Notes: a model not told the origin generated them from the sequence alone. DNA of 37,740 nucleotides from Oscillospiraceae bacterium (GCA_031270605.1 JAISXG010000062.1:1-37740); one strand, 5' to 3'. Positions 23,098 through 31,640 are shown, counted from the stretch's first letter. A program made the numbers and translations.

Positions 23098-24447
23098 ATG
23101 AAGCACCTGAAAAAAGGAGTAAAACTGCTCTCGATCCTGCTGGCAATCGTTGTTTTTGCCGGCGCCGCATCCGTTTCATCCTTTGCTGCTTTGGGCGAAA
23201 AGCACTATGTCATTACAAACCCCTATGCCAATGTTGATTGGGAAACCTGGAACGCCTATAAAACCCAGCTGCATGTGCACACAAACGCAAGCGACGGCAG
23301 CGTGCCTGTCGCGCAGGTCGTTGAAGACCATTACGCTCTGGACTTTGACATTCTCGCGCTCACAGACCATATGACCCTGAACCGAGGCTGGACGGTCGTT
23401 CCGCAGACCGTTCCGATCATGCGTTTTGTAAAGCGGGACCGCACCAAAATGGCGCCCATCATCCCTGTGACCGAAGAGCGCTATCAGGAGATCATTAACG
23501 GCGTCGGGCGTGACGGCCGCGGCATGATCGACATCACAACCGGTGTGGAGCTCAACGGAGCCGTTCCTTCAAACAGCCATGTCAACGGTTATTTCGCCGA
23601 ATACGGGCAAGGGCTGATCGGCGTTGACGGCGACTTTGAAACGCCCGTGCGCGAAAACGGCAAGCTTGGCGGCATCACCTTTCTTGACCATCTGGGCAAT
23701 TACACCCGAACGCTGATCGACAACGACCCCTCTTTGTCTGACAGCCCCAAACACATCAATAAATTCACAAATATTTTCCTCAACTACGGCAGCTGCGTCG
23801 GCATGGACATCAACAGCGGGCAGGACACGCACACGCAATATGACCGCAAGCTCTATGACAACATCCTACAAAAAACCATCCCCTACGGCGTTGTGCCGTG
23901 GTCTTTCACCTTCAGTGACGCGCACGACCTCGGCCAGTGGGACAGAGCCTTTACCGTCCACATGATGACGGAACAGACGCAGACCGACCTGCGCAGAAGC
24001 ATGGAGGAGGGCACGTTCTTCAGCGTTTCACGTTATGCAAGGGCGGAGCTGGGTCAGGATTTCCTCGGCGAGGGCGCGGTTCCGGCAGTGACAAGCATCA
24101 GCGTTGACGCGCAGGAAAACACCATTACCCTCACCGGTGAAAATTATGACAACATCGTCTGGGTGGCCGACGGCAAAGAGATCGCGACAGGCGCGACGAT
24201 CGACATCAATGATTATGAAGACGACGTCACCTGCTATGTGCGCGCCTATCTCACGGGCCCCGGCGGCATCTGCTATGTGCAGCCGTTCACCGTGATCGAA
24301 GAGGGCGTGGTGCTTGAAAAAGAAGTTATTCCGCCCACCAATGACCGTTCGACCTCTTTGAGGAACCTTGTCACCTTCCTTGACGACTTCTTCTTCAGCT
24401 GGAATCCTCTTATAAGGCTCTTTAAGAAATATGCGTTAGGACTGTAA
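23098..24447 (+). CDS. Exported PHP-domain phosphoesterase, paralogue 2
   Basis: Paralogue of the divergent neighbour, 449 residues, with a signal peptide (LLSILLAIVVFAGAASVSSFA region, cleaved after about residue 30). Motifs: H59/H61 in QLHVHTNASDG, D90/H91 in ILALTDHMTL, E151 in TGVELN, H198 in FLDHLGNY, and FSDAHD. Compared with paralogue 1, NHPGEY has become DHLGNY and SSDAH has become FSDAH, though the ligand His and Asp remain. The C-terminal beta module repeats the IVWVADGKEIATG pattern, then an aromatic tail (FFFSWNPLIRLFKKYALGL). Both proteins thus share the same three-part build. Function is probably hydrolysis of a phosphate or phosphonate ester outside the cell; substrate unknown. 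Confidence 0.85.
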   Translation: MKHLKKGVKLLSILLAIVVFAGAASVSSFAALGEKHYVITNPYANVDWETWNAYKTQLHVHTNASDGSVPVAQVVEDHYALDFDILALTDHMTLNRGWTVVPQTVPIMRFVKRDRTKMAPIIPVTEERYQEIINGVGRDGRGMIDITTGVELNGAVPSNSHVNGYFAEYGQGLIGVDGDFETPVRENGKLGGITFLDHLGNYTRTLIDNDPSLSDSPKHINKFTNIFLNYGSCVGMDINSGQDTHTQYDRKLYDNILQKTIPYGVVPWSFTFSDAHDLGQWDRAFTVHMMTEQTQTDLRRSMEEGTFFSVSRYARAELGQDFLGEGAVPAVTSISVDAQENTITLTGENYDNIVWVADGKEIATGATIDINDYEDDVTCYVRAYLTGPGGICYVQPFTVIEEGVVLEKEVIPPTNDRSTSLRNLVTFLDDFFFSWNPLIRLFKKYALGL

Positions 24448-24472
24448 CCGGCGCCCCAACAATAAAACATAT

Positions 24473-24514
24473 CCGGCAGGGCTTCGAAACCGGAGCTTTG
24501 CCGGTATTCTTTTC
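24473..24514 (+). terminator. Rho-independent terminator after PHP paralogue 2
   Basis: Stem CCGGCAGGGCT/AGCTTTGCCGG with two G-T wobbles, followed by TATTCTTTTC. Confidence 0.65.
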
Positions 24515-24530
24515 AACGGGAGAAGTAAAA

Positions 24531-25688
24531 ATGACTTATAAAACAAACCCAAAAAACGGCGACAGGCTTTCTGTGCTTGGCTTTGGCGGCATGCGCTTTC
24601 CCAAAAGCGAAGAAGAAACAGAAAAACTCCTGCTTTCAGCCATCAGGCAGGGGGTCAACTACTTTGACACCGCCTATATTTACAGCGGCAGCGAAGCCGC
24701 CATCGGGCGCATTTTCACCAAAAACAACTGCCGGGCCGACGTGAAAATCGCAACGAAGCTGCCCTATTATATGGCGCGAAAAAAAGAGGACATCGACCGC
24801 CTTTGGAACACACAGCTCTCGCGATTGCAAACAGATTATATTGATTATTACATGATTCACATGCTCACCGAGCTGTCACAGTGGGAAAAGCTGAAAAGTT
24901 TTGACATTGAAGCATGGATCGCCGCAAAAAAGAGCGCGGGCAGCATTGTGAATATGGGGTTTTCTTATCACGGCGGCAATGCACAGTTCAAAAAAATTAT
25001 TGACGCCTACGACTGGGACTTCTGCATGATCCAATACAACTACCTTGACGAGTTTGCCCAGGCCGGCAAAGACGGGCTGCAATACGCGGCGGCAAAGGGC
25101 ATCCCCGTGATGATCATGGAGCCGCTCCGCGGCGGCACCCTCGCCGCGAACCTTCCCAAAGAAGCACAAGCCCTTTTTAAACAGGCGGATCCTTCCCGCT
25201 CCCCTGCGGAATGGGGGCTGCGCTGGGTGTGGAACCACCCCGAGGTGTTCACCGTGCTTTCGGGCATGACAACACAGGAGATTCTTGACGAGAATGTGCG
25301 CATTGCGCAAACGGCCGCGCCCGGCAGCCTGAGCGAACAGGAGCTGCAAACCGTCGCTCAGGCGCGCGACATCATCAAAGCCAACACCCGTGTTGCCTGC
25401 ACCGGCTGCAACTATTGCGCACCCTGCCCCAAGGGGGTGGACATCCCCCTGTGCTTCACGCTTTATAATGAATCCTTTATCAAAAAAGGACTGCGCACAA
25501 AGGTGAATTACCTCACCTATGTGGGCTCTCACAACGCGGGTGCCTGCGCGCAGTGCGGCAGGTGCGAAAAGCACTGCCCACAAAGTATTCCCATTCAAAA
25601 AGAGCTGCGCAATGTCAAAAAAGAAATGGAGCGTTTCCCTTACGGCATCATGCGGTTTTTTGTAAAAAAAGTAATGAAACAGGAATAG
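24531..25688 (+). CDS. Aldo/keto reductase with C-terminal [4Fe-4S] domain
   Basis: Oxidoreductase of about 385 residues. The aldo/keto reductase barrel shows LGFGGMRFPKSEEE, the catalytic Asp and Tyr in NYFDTAYIYSGSE, the Lys in KIATKLPY and the His in YYMIHMLTE. SYHGG, MIQYNYLDE and MEPLRGG follow. The C-terminus has two cysteine clusters, CTGCNYCAPCPKGVDIP and CAQCGRCEKHCPQSIPI, typical of the ferredoxin-like extension of this clostridial subfamily. It probably uses NAD(P)H together with Fe-S clusters; substrate unknown. The ATG at 24531 is preferred because GGGAGAAG lies about eight bases upstream. It follows the terminator of the PHP gene, so it is likely transcribed separately, and has its own terminator. 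Confidence 0.9.
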   Translation: MTYKTNPKNGDRLSVLGFGGMRFPKSEEETEKLLLSAIRQGVNYFDTAYIYSGSEAAIGRIFTKNNCRADVKIATKLPYYMARKKEDIDRLWNTQLSRLQTDYIDYYMIHMLTELSQWEKLKSFDIEAWIAAKKSAGSIVNMGFSYHGGNAQFKKIIDAYDWDFCMIQYNYLDEFAQAGKDGLQYAAAKGIPVMIMEPLRGGTLAANLPKEAQALFKQADPSRSPAEWGLRWVWNHPEVFTVLSGMTTQEILDENVRIAQTAAPGSLSEQELQTVAQARDIIKANTRVACTGCNYCAPCPKGVDIPLCFTLYNESFIKKGLRTKVNYLTYVGSHNAGACAQCGRCEKHCPQSIPIQKELRNVKKEMERFPYGIMRFFVKKVMKQE

Positions 25689-25725
25689 TTTTGCTCGCAA
25701 TATTTTTATAATAAAAGCACTTATG

Positions 25726-25759
25726 CAACCGTATACTTTTATATATGGTTGTATTTTTT
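25726..25759 (+). terminator. Rho-independent terminator after the aldo/keto reductase
   Basis: Stem CAACCGTATA/TATATGGTTG with one G-T wobble and loop CTTTTA, then TATTTTTTT. Confidence 0.75.
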
Positions 25760-26245
25760 TGTTTATTTATGACACTTTTTTTATAATAATGTGTATTTTT
25801 TAATCTATTTTGTTTAAAATTTTGATAACAACTGTTTAAGCCTCATTAATATGCACTTTATAAAACAATGCGTTTCATGTTTTATACTGTAGTTAATTAC
25901 TTAGAAAACATCCGGAAAACATCTGCAAAAAATTTTTCGCATATGGGATTTTATACTGATTCTCAATTAAAAAAGCGGTAAGAAATCAAGCAAGAGGCCC
26001 AAATCCTGCTTTGCAGGATTGTTTATGCGGTTTTACGCAGATTTTTTATCAAGCTTTTTATGAGAGTTTCGTATTACACATACCGGCCGGCTTGTTTTCA
26101 GGTTAATTACTGTCCCGCAAGCTCGGGCCGTTATGCCTAGGTTTTGCGGCACAAGACCGCAAGTGCGTATTTGCCGGCGTTTTCTGTTTCGCCGCAGAAC
26201 GCGGTTGTGTTTGGGAAGAGAAATTTGTGAAAGGATGGTTGCATC
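25760..26245. other. Long AT-rich intergenic region
   Basis: About 485 bp without a convincing open frame. It holds repeat element D and several short hairpins, such as TTGCGG-CACAAGA-CCGCAA near 26143-26161. No clear promoter for the downstream membrane protein gene was found. Confidence 0.5.
25952..26076. repeat. Palindromic element D (second repeat family)
   Basis: A 125-bp imperfect palindrome. Ends: TATACTGATTCTCAATTAAA on the left, pairing loosely with TTTTTATGAGAGTTTCGTA on the right. The central hairpin is perfect: AATCCTGC-TTT-GCAGGATT (26002-26020). It resembles elements A-C in having a small perfect hairpin at its centre, but its arms and length differ. Confidence 0.65.
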
Positions 26246-26893
26246 ATGAACAAAACAGAGTTTCGTCCGCCATTTTCCGTTCGGCTGTCAAAACATGCCG
26301 AGCTTTGCAAGGCGGTCCTTCTTTTCGGCGCGGGCTACATTTTTTGTTATCTGTTTCTTCTGGACTACTCGCAGGAGGGCATGAACATTTTCTACCGCTG
26401 GTCGACCACAAGCTATTCGCAGTTTGCCCACCCGGTTCTGTTCGGCATTTGGTGCATACTGTGCGCGTTTGCTTTCTTTTTAAACCTCGATTTTTTGCGG
26501 CGAAAATATGAATGCCCGCAAAAAAGCCTTGCCGTTTTGCAATATCTCGGCTTTGCGTTTCTTATGGTGACGATGCTCGTACCCACGCATCACGCGCCCC
26601 ATGAAACCCTGAGGCATTATCTGAACTACTATGTGCATTTGTTCAGCGCCATGTTCTATGTTCTCATGAATATGGCCTGCATGATGGGCATCTTTTTTGT
26701 GAGGAAGAAAAAAGACAAACGCTTCAAATACTGGTTCTCCGGCAGCTTTGTGTTTATCGCGGTCGTCACCCCACTCGTCATCTTTCGCTTGTGCGGTTTT
26801 ATCGAAACCGTCCCCACGCTGATTTGCATGACTGTCATGTATATTTTGAACTTCACAAAGCTGATGGATATTCCTTCGGAAAAGACGGTTTGA
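26246..26893 (+). CDS. Uncharacterised multi-pass membrane protein
   Basis: Hypothetical protein of 215 residues with about six transmembrane helices. I do not recognise the family. Visible features: a short charged N-terminus, a first helix AVLLFGAGYIFCYLFLLDY, and a conserved-looking loop VPTHHAPHETLRHYLNYYVH rich in histidine between helices three and four. A basic loop RKKKDKRFKYW comes before the last two helices. The histidines near the membrane could bind metal or haem, but that is speculation. The ATG has AAAGGATGG upstream. It is monocistronic, with a long non-coding region before it and a bidirectional terminator after it. Confidence 0.7.
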   Translation: MNKTEFRPPFSVRLSKHAELCKAVLLFGAGYIFCYLFLLDYSQEGMNIFYRWSTTSYSQFAHPVLFGIWCILCAFAFFLNLDFLRRKYECPQKSLAVLQYLGFAFLMVTMLVPTHHAPHETLRHYLNYYVHLFSAMFYVLMNMACMMGIFFVRKKKDKRFKYWFSGSFVFIAVVTPLVIFRLCGFIETVPTLICMTVMYILNFTKLMDIPSEKTV

Positions 26894-26895
26894 CA

Positions 26896-26940
26896 AAAAA
26901 ACAACCCTGCGCATGTTTGGTGCGCAGGGTTGTTTTTTTA
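26896..26940. terminator. Bidirectional rho-independent terminator
   Basis: A 14-bp perfect stem, AACAACCCTGCGCA/TGCGCAGGGTTGTT, with A and T runs on its two sides, between convergent genes. Confidence 0.9.
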
Positions 26941-28020
26941 TTCTCCTGTATCTTCGGCCATAGCGGGCATATATTTTTTGATATAGTCCTCAACAGCGTG
27001 AACGATGCGGTTCTCTTTGTCCTTTTCAAAGCTTTCAATATGCTCCGCACCGGGAATGCTGATGAGCGTTTTGTCTTTGCTCGCCGCGGCCGCAAAAGCG
27101 TCGTGCACCATTGCGGAGGGCACAAAGCTGTCATCCTCGCCGTGAACGAAGATAAGGGGGATTTTCGCCTTCTTCAGCTGTTTGATTGCGGACGCCTGCT
27201 GAAACCAAAATCCCGCCCGCAAACGGCAAAGCACGTTGAAGGTATAAAACGCGGGAAACAGCGGATAGTGGTGCAAATGCCCGAACTGCCAGCGAAACAG
27301 CTTGTATACCTCCGTGTAGCCGCAGTCCTCGACACCAAAGCGCACCTGCCGGGGCAAAGGCTCGCCGCTGAGCATCATCACCGTCGCGCCGCCCATTGAA
27401 ACGCCGTGCAGCAAAATTTGCACGTCCTCGCCCATGCGGGCAATCACATAGTCGATCCAGCGCAGATAATCCAGGCGGTCGATCCAGCCCATACCGAAAG
27501 AAGCGCCCTCGCTGCCGCCATGGCCGCGTGCGTCGGGCATCAGAATGTGAAAGCCATGGATTTTTTGATAATACTCCGCATACTCCCCCATGCTCATGCC
27601 AAGGCCGTGATAGCAGTGCAGCATTACAACTACGCGTTTCTCGCCCGGCGCGCCCTGAATAAACAAACCGTGCAGGCGTAAGCCGTCGTGGCTTGTGATG
27701 AAAACATCCGCAACGGTTTCTTTTTGAAAAACATCCATCCCCTGCCGCGCGCGCACCCACCAGCGGGGAGTGTCGGGCGGGAGCTCACCCTCAAAATCAA
27801 AAGGGATCAGCAGCGCCTTTTTGTTGCGGCGCAGCGCCTTGTTATACACCATAGCGCCCAGCAAAAACGACAGGGCAAAAAGCAGCAGCAAGCCGCAAAA
27901 CAGCCCCAAAAACCGGCCCCAGACCCAACCGCCCCCGAGGGCGGCCGCCGCGGCGAGGATGTTGACGGCAGTCCATTTAAGACGCTTTTTATGATATTGA
28001 TTGTTGTTGTTTTCTTTCAT
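26938..28020 (-). CDS. Membrane-anchored alpha/beta hydrolase
   Basis: Hydrolase of 360 residues. Two hydrophobic N-terminal segments (residues ~15-58, including FCGLLLLFALSFLLGAMVY) are followed by the alpha/beta hydrolase core. Motifs: the oxyanion region VVVMLHCYHGLGMSMGEY (VVMLHCYHG core), PDARGHGGSEGASFGMG, the nucleophile serine in LLHGVSMGGATV, the acid in FVHGEDDSFVP and the histidine in PGAEHIESFEK. This resembles YqkD/FrsA-like esterases and peptidases of Firmicutes. AAGGGAG lies upstream of the ATG. It is separated from the upstream hydrolase gene by a terminator. Substrate unknown. Confidence 0.85.
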   Translation of the reverse strand: MKENNNNQYHKKRLKWTAVNILAAAAALGGGWVWGRFLGLFCGLLLLFALSFLLGAMVYNKALRRNKKALLIPFDFEGELPPDTPRWWVRARQGMDVFQKETVADVFITSHDGLRLHGLFIQGAPGEKRVVVMLHCYHGLGMSMGEYAEYYQKIHGFHILMPDARGHGGSEGASFGMGWIDRLDYLRWIDYVIARMGEDVQILLHGVSMGGATVMMLSGEPLPRQVRFGVEDCGYTEVYKLFRWQFGHLHHYPLFPAFYTFNVLCRLRAGFWFQQASAIKQLKKAKIPLIFVHGEDDSFVPSAMVHDAFAAAASKDKTLISIPGAEHIESFEKDKENRIVHAVEDYIKKYMPAMAEDTGE

Positions 28021-28035
28021 TTGCGCTCCCTTTTA

Positions 28036-28072
28036 TGCAAAAAGCTCCGTCACAACGCATGCGGCGGAGCTT
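28036..28072 (-). terminator. Rho-independent terminator after the exported hydrolase
   Basis: On the minus strand, AAGCTCCG...CGGAGCTTTTTGC: an 8-bp stem with a 15-base loop, then a T run. It separates two co-directional hydrolase genes. Confidence 0.75.
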
Positions 28073-28086
28073 GTTCTCACGAAAAA

Positions 28087-29028
28087 TCAGTCAGCCGCGA
28101 GGAAATCCAGCGTGATGCCCGCGGCCGTTTCCGCCCTGGTTTCAACAAAGGTGTGGGGCGCGTCAGGCACGATCACCTTTTCATACTGCGCAGGCAGGCC
28201 GTTTTCAACAGCAAGCGCTTCGGGCGAATCGTTCGCAACGCTTTCGTCATTTTCGGCAAGGCAAAGCAGCACGGGAATCGTGAGCTGTCTTGTGATTTCA
28301 AAATCAATCGGCGTGAGGCGCTTCATCATAAACAGCATGCTCATGGCGGTGTTTTTGACGCGCAGCGGCGCAATCACCCTGCCGTTGAGGTCATAGTCCG
28401 CGTCATAACCGTGAGCCTGCTTGATGGACTTGCCCACAAACGAGATGGAGGCAATGTTCAAAAGCGAGTTCCAAACCATGTTCAGCATATTGCCGAGGAA
28501 CGTGGTGTAACCGTCGGAATAACCGGAGCCCCAATCCGAAAAATCGCCCACAGGGGCATAGAGCACCAGTGCGCTGACCAGCTCCGGGTATTTGTTTACA
28601 ACTGTCAGCGCCGCGCCGCCGCCCATGGAATGGCCGCCCAAAATCCAAGGCTCGTCGGGCGCGACCTCCCACATTACATCCGCGACGAGGTCTTCTCGCG
28701 GGATGGGTGACACCCCGGCCGTTTCCCTCGTGCTGTAGCCAAAGCCGGGCAGGTCGATCAGCAGGCAGTCATAGCCCGCGGCGTTGAGAAGCGCGGCCAT
28801 GTCCTCCCAAACAACGGTGGAAGAAATAAAGCCGTGCAGCAGGGCGATTCTGCCCGCAAACTCCGCCGTGGCGGGCTTGAAGCGGTAGTGAATCGAATAG
28901 TCGCCCGTTTCATAGAAAGCGCTGTCAGAAAACGGGAGGTCGTCACTCTGCGCACTGCCGATAACAGGGAGCGAGAGCAGCATCGCGAAAGTCAAAAAAA
29001 CCGCAAAAAACTTTTTTGCTTTGCCCAT
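28087..29028 (-). CDS. Exported alpha/beta hydrolase
   Basis: Secreted hydrolase of about 313 residues with a signal peptide (FFAVFLTFAMLLSLPVIGSAQ). Core motifs: IALLHGFISSTVVWED (oxyanion strand-turn), LIDLPGFGYST, the nucleophile serine in LGGHSMGGGAAL, the acid in LCLAENDESVAND and the histidine in PDAPHTFVETR. The cap region (~180-230) is helical. The ATG at 29028 is chosen because AAAGGGG lies eight bases before it; a TTG 18 bp further upstream would overlap that site. It has its own sigma-A promoter and terminator. It differs in sequence from the neighbouring hydrolase, so the two are not a recent duplication. Substrate unknown. Confidence 0.85.
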   Translation of the reverse strand: MGKAKKFFAVFLTFAMLLSLPVIGSAQSDDLPFSDSAFYETGDYSIHYRFKPATAEFAGRIALLHGFISSTVVWEDMAALLNAAGYDCLLIDLPGFGYSTRETAGVSPIPREDLVADVMWEVAPDEPWILGGHSMGGGAALTVVNKYPELVSALVLYAPVGDFSDWGSGYSDGYTTFLGNMLNMVWNSLLNIASISFVGKSIKQAHGYDADYDLNGRVIAPLRVKNTAMSMLFMMKRLTPIDFEITRQLTIPVLLCLAENDESVANDSPEALAVENGLPAQYEKVIVPDAPHTFVETRAETAAGITLDFLAAD

Positions 29029-29081
29029 GACACAAACCCCTTTCAACTCCTTAATAGGTTTTGAAAAGCTTTTCCAAAAAA

Positions 29082-29110
29082 ATTATATATAATTTTACTG
29101 CATTTGTCCA
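29082..29110 (-). promoter_or_regulatory. Sigma-A promoter of the exported hydrolase
   Basis: Minus strand: TGGACA (29105-29110), 17-bp spacer, TATAAT (29082-29087). Confidence 0.8.
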
Positions 29111-29167
29111 CTGTTTTTTAAAAACCCCAAAAATTCAAAAATCCTGCGGCATTCTGAGAAAAAGCTT

Positions 29168-29196
29168 TTGACAAGACATGGAGGATATAGTAAAAT
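29168..29196 (+). promoter_or_regulatory. Sigma-A promoter of the flavin/Fe-S operon
   Basis: Consensus TTGACA, 17-bp spacer, TAAAAT. It predicts a leader of about 137 nt before the first gene. Confidence 0.85.
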
Positions 29197-29228
29197 GTAA
29201 ACTTACACAAACATTTAATGCTGATGTT

Positions 29229-29306
29229 CGTTTTAGAAACACACGAAAATCGAACAAAAACTTTGATTTATGTGGTTTTGTGAAGATTTTTGTCTGCGTT
29301 TCTAAC
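29229..29306 (+). other. Imperfect palindrome in the operon leader
   Basis: The left arm (TTAGAAACACACGAAAATC, about 29233-29251) and right arm (GATTTTTGTCTGCGTTTCTAA, about 29285-29305) can pair, with perfect TTAGAAAC/GTTTCTAA and AAAATC/GATTTT segments. A shorter alternative hairpin (GTTCG-TTTT with AAAA-CGAAC) competes for the left arm. It lies wholly within the predicted leader RNA. Confidence 0.5.
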
Positions 29307-29340
29307 GAAGAGCAGTATAAGCAACCGTGGAGGGATTGGA

Positions 29341-29847
29341 TTGGAACTACTGGTTGATCTGCAACAAAAAACCTCAGCCACTCTACAGAAATACCCTGAG
29401 CCGAAAGACGCTCTGATTTCTGTTTTGCAGGATGTGCAGGAGGTATTCGGTTACCTGCCCGAGGATGCGCTGCGCTGCATAGCCGCCGAAACCGGCATTG
29501 CGGCAAGCCAGCTGACGGGCGTCGCCTCGTTTTATGCGCAATTCCGTATGGAGAAGCCCGGCAAGTACCAGATTATGGTCTGCATGGGCACGGCTTGCCA
29601 TGTTAACAAAGGTGAACGGGTGGCGGATGCTGTGCGCGAATTCACAGGCGTGGAAGAGGGGGAGACAACCCCTGACGGCCTGTTTTCATGGGAAGAGGTC
29701 GCCTGCCTTGGCTGCTGTAGCCTTTCGCCTGTGATGATGATCAACGGCACGGCATACGGCAAGTTGGATAAGGACAAAGTCAAGAAAATCATTAACGACC
29801 TGCGCAATGCGGAGAAAGGGGGCGAAGGCGCATGCGTTTGCTCTTAG
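29341..29847 (+). CDS. NuoE/HydC-like [2Fe-2S] thioredoxin-fold subunit
   Basis: Electron-transfer subunit of about 168 residues, homologous to NuoE of complex I and to HydC/StnA subunits. N-terminal helical part: LISVLQDVQEVFGYLPEDAL and GVASFYAQFRMEKPGK. The thioredoxin-like [2Fe-2S] domain follows, with CMGTACHVNKG and CLGCCSLSPVM supplying four cysteines in the usual spacing. The start is TTG at 29341, with GGAGGG six bases upstream; the frame is open further back without a binding site. First gene of a three-gene operon. Its last 16 bases overlap the next gene. It should pass electrons to or from the NuoF-like subunit that follows. Confidence 0.9.
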   Translation: MELLVDLQQKTSATLQKYPEPKDALISVLQDVQEVFGYLPEDALRCIAAETGIAASQLTGVASFYAQFRMEKPGKYQIMVCMGTACHVNKGERVADAVREFTGVEEGETTPDGLFSWEEVACLGCCSLSPVMMINGTAYGKLDKDKVKKIINDLRNAEKGGEGACVCS

Positions 29848-31607
29848 GCTATGGCAGCTGCGGCATTGCCGCCGGCACCCATGACGTTGCGAGGGTGTTT
29901 GACACCATGTTCGACGGCAAAGATCTTTCGATTACCCGCGTCGGCTGCAACGGACTCTGCTTCGCGGAGCCGCTTTTGCAGGTGGTTGACGACGACGGGA
30001 ACGACCATTATTACGGCAGGATCACACAAAAGGATGCAAAAAGCATCGCACAATCCTTATTGGAGGGCACGCTTCCCAATCAAAATCAGCTCTCTGAGGA
30101 AGAGGTTGCGTTTCTGACGAAGCAAACCCGCATTGCCCTGCGCAACTGCGGCCTGATTGACCCTGAAAATCTCCAGGACTACAGGGCAAAAGGCGGATAC
30201 ACCGCATTCACAAAATATCTCAAAGCCTCCCCGGCGGATGTGCTGGAAGAAATGAAAACCTCCGGTTTGCGCGGACGCGGCGGCGCGGGCTTTCCCACGT
30301 GGAGAAAGTGGGAGGCCGCGGCAAAAGAGCAGTCGGAAGATAAATATATCGTCTGCAACGCAGACGAAGGCGATCCCGGCGCGTTTATGGACCGTTCGGT
30401 TTTGGAGGGCGACCCCCACTCCGTTCTCGAAGGCATGCTGCTTGCGGCGCTTGCCATCGGCGCGAACCACGGCCTGATTTATGCCCGTGCCGAATACCCC
30501 CTCGCCATCAAACGCCTGCAAACGGCGATTGACACTCTGAAAGAAGCCGGGCTGACGGGCAAACATATTTTAGGCACATCTTTTTCCTTTGATTTCAAGC
30601 TCATGAAAGGCGCGGGCGCCTTTGTCTGCGGCGAAGAGACTGCCCTGCTCGCCTCTCTTGAGGGCGGGCGCGGCATGCCCAGAACAAAGCCCCCCTTCCC
30701 CGCTCAAAAAGGGTATAAGGGCAAGCCCAGCAACATCAATAATGTGGAAACGCTTGCCAACGTGCCGTGGATCCTTGAAAACGGCGGCGCGGCCTATGCG
30801 CGCCTCGGCACAGAGGACAGCAAGGGCACCAAGGTGTTCGCGCTCGCCGGGCGCGTCAAGCGCGGCGGGCTTGTGGAGGTGCCCATGGGCCTGACGCTGC
30901 GGCAGGTTGTGTTTGATATCTGCGGCGGCATCCTTGACGATAAGCCCATTAAAGGCGTGCAGATCGGCGGCCCCTCCGGCGGCTGCCTGCCCGAGCACCT
31001 TCTGGACACGCCGATCGACTACAAGTCCATCAGCGCAACCGGCGCCATCATGGGCTCCGGCGGCCTTGTTGTTATGGATACCGACTCCTGTATGGTGGAC
31101 ATGGCCCGCTTTTTCATGGACTTCACCAGCAAAGAGAGCTGCGGCAAGTGCGTGCCCTGCCGCGTGGGCACCACCGCGATGAAAGAGATTTTGGATAAAA
31201 TCGTCGAGGGCAACGGCAAACCCGAGGATTTGGAAACCCTCAAAACCATGGGCGAGAGCATCCGCGCGTCCGCGCTCTGCGGCCTTGGTAACTCCGCCCC
31301 CAACCCTGTTTTGACGACCATGCGCTATTTTCCCGAGGAATACGAAGCGCACATCAGTGAGGGACGCTGCCCCGCGCTCAAGTGCACCGCGCTGCTACAC
31401 TATGAGATTCTGCCCGACAAATGCATCGGCTGCACGCTCTGCCGCCGTGCCTGCCCCACAAACGCCATTGCGGGCGAAGTGAAGAAGACGCACGTCATCA
31501 ACAGTGACGCCTGCATCGCCTGCGGTTCGTGCGCGCAGGTGTGCCGTTACGGGGCGGTTCTCGTCACCAGCGGCAAAGCGCAAAAGGAGGTGGGGCTGCA
31601 TGCGTAA
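29832..31607 (+). CDS. NuoF/HydB-like NADH-binding flavoprotein subunit
   Basis: FMN- and NADH-binding subunit of 591 residues. Order: a short thioredoxin-like [2Fe-2S] domain (YGSCGIAAG and VGCNGLCFAEP), then the NuoF core with FMN/NADH loops (SGLRGRGGAGFPTWRKWE and NADEGDPGAFMDRSVLEGD). Next come GAGAFVCGEETALL, an SLBB domain and the [4Fe-4S] site ESCGKCVPCRVGT. The C-terminal two-cluster ferredoxin module has CIGCTLCRRACPTNAI and CIACGSCAQVCRYGAV. This is the architecture of HydB and StnB in electron-bifurcating complexes. The extra ferredoxin module separates it from respiratory NuoF. It overlaps the upstream gene by 16 bp and sits 33 bp before the third gene. Confidence 0.92.
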   Translation: MRLLLGYGSCGIAAGTHDVARVFDTMFDGKDLSITRVGCNGLCFAEPLLQVVDDDGNDHYYGRITQKDAKSIAQSLLEGTLPNQNQLSEEEVAFLTKQTRIALRNCGLIDPENLQDYRAKGGYTAFTKYLKASPADVLEEMKTSGLRGRGGAGFPTWRKWEAAAKEQSEDKYIVCNADEGDPGAFMDRSVLEGDPHSVLEGMLLAALAIGANHGLIYARAEYPLAIKRLQTAIDTLKEAGLTGKHILGTSFSFDFKLMKGAGAFVCGEETALLASLEGGRGMPRTKPPFPAQKGYKGKPSNINNVETLANVPWILENGGAAYARLGTEDSKGTKVFALAGRVKRGGLVEVPMGLTLRQVVFDICGGILDDKPIKGVQIGGPSGGCLPEHLLDTPIDYKSISATGAIMGSGGLVVMDTDSCMVDMARFFMDFTSKESCGKCVPCRVGTTAMKEILDKIVEGNGKPEDLETLKTMGESIRASALCGLGNSAPNPVLTTMRYFPEEYEAHISEGRCPALKCTALLHYEILPDKCIGCTLCRRACPTNAIAGEVKKTHVINSDACIACGSCAQVCRYGAVLVTSGKAQKEVGLHA

Positions 31608-31640
31608 CCTTCAAAAAGCCCCCAGGGGAGGATTTCCGCG

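Noticed and set aside
29197-29340. Known riboswitch class
   Set aside because: No conserved core of a known class was recognised, so only a structured leader is reported.
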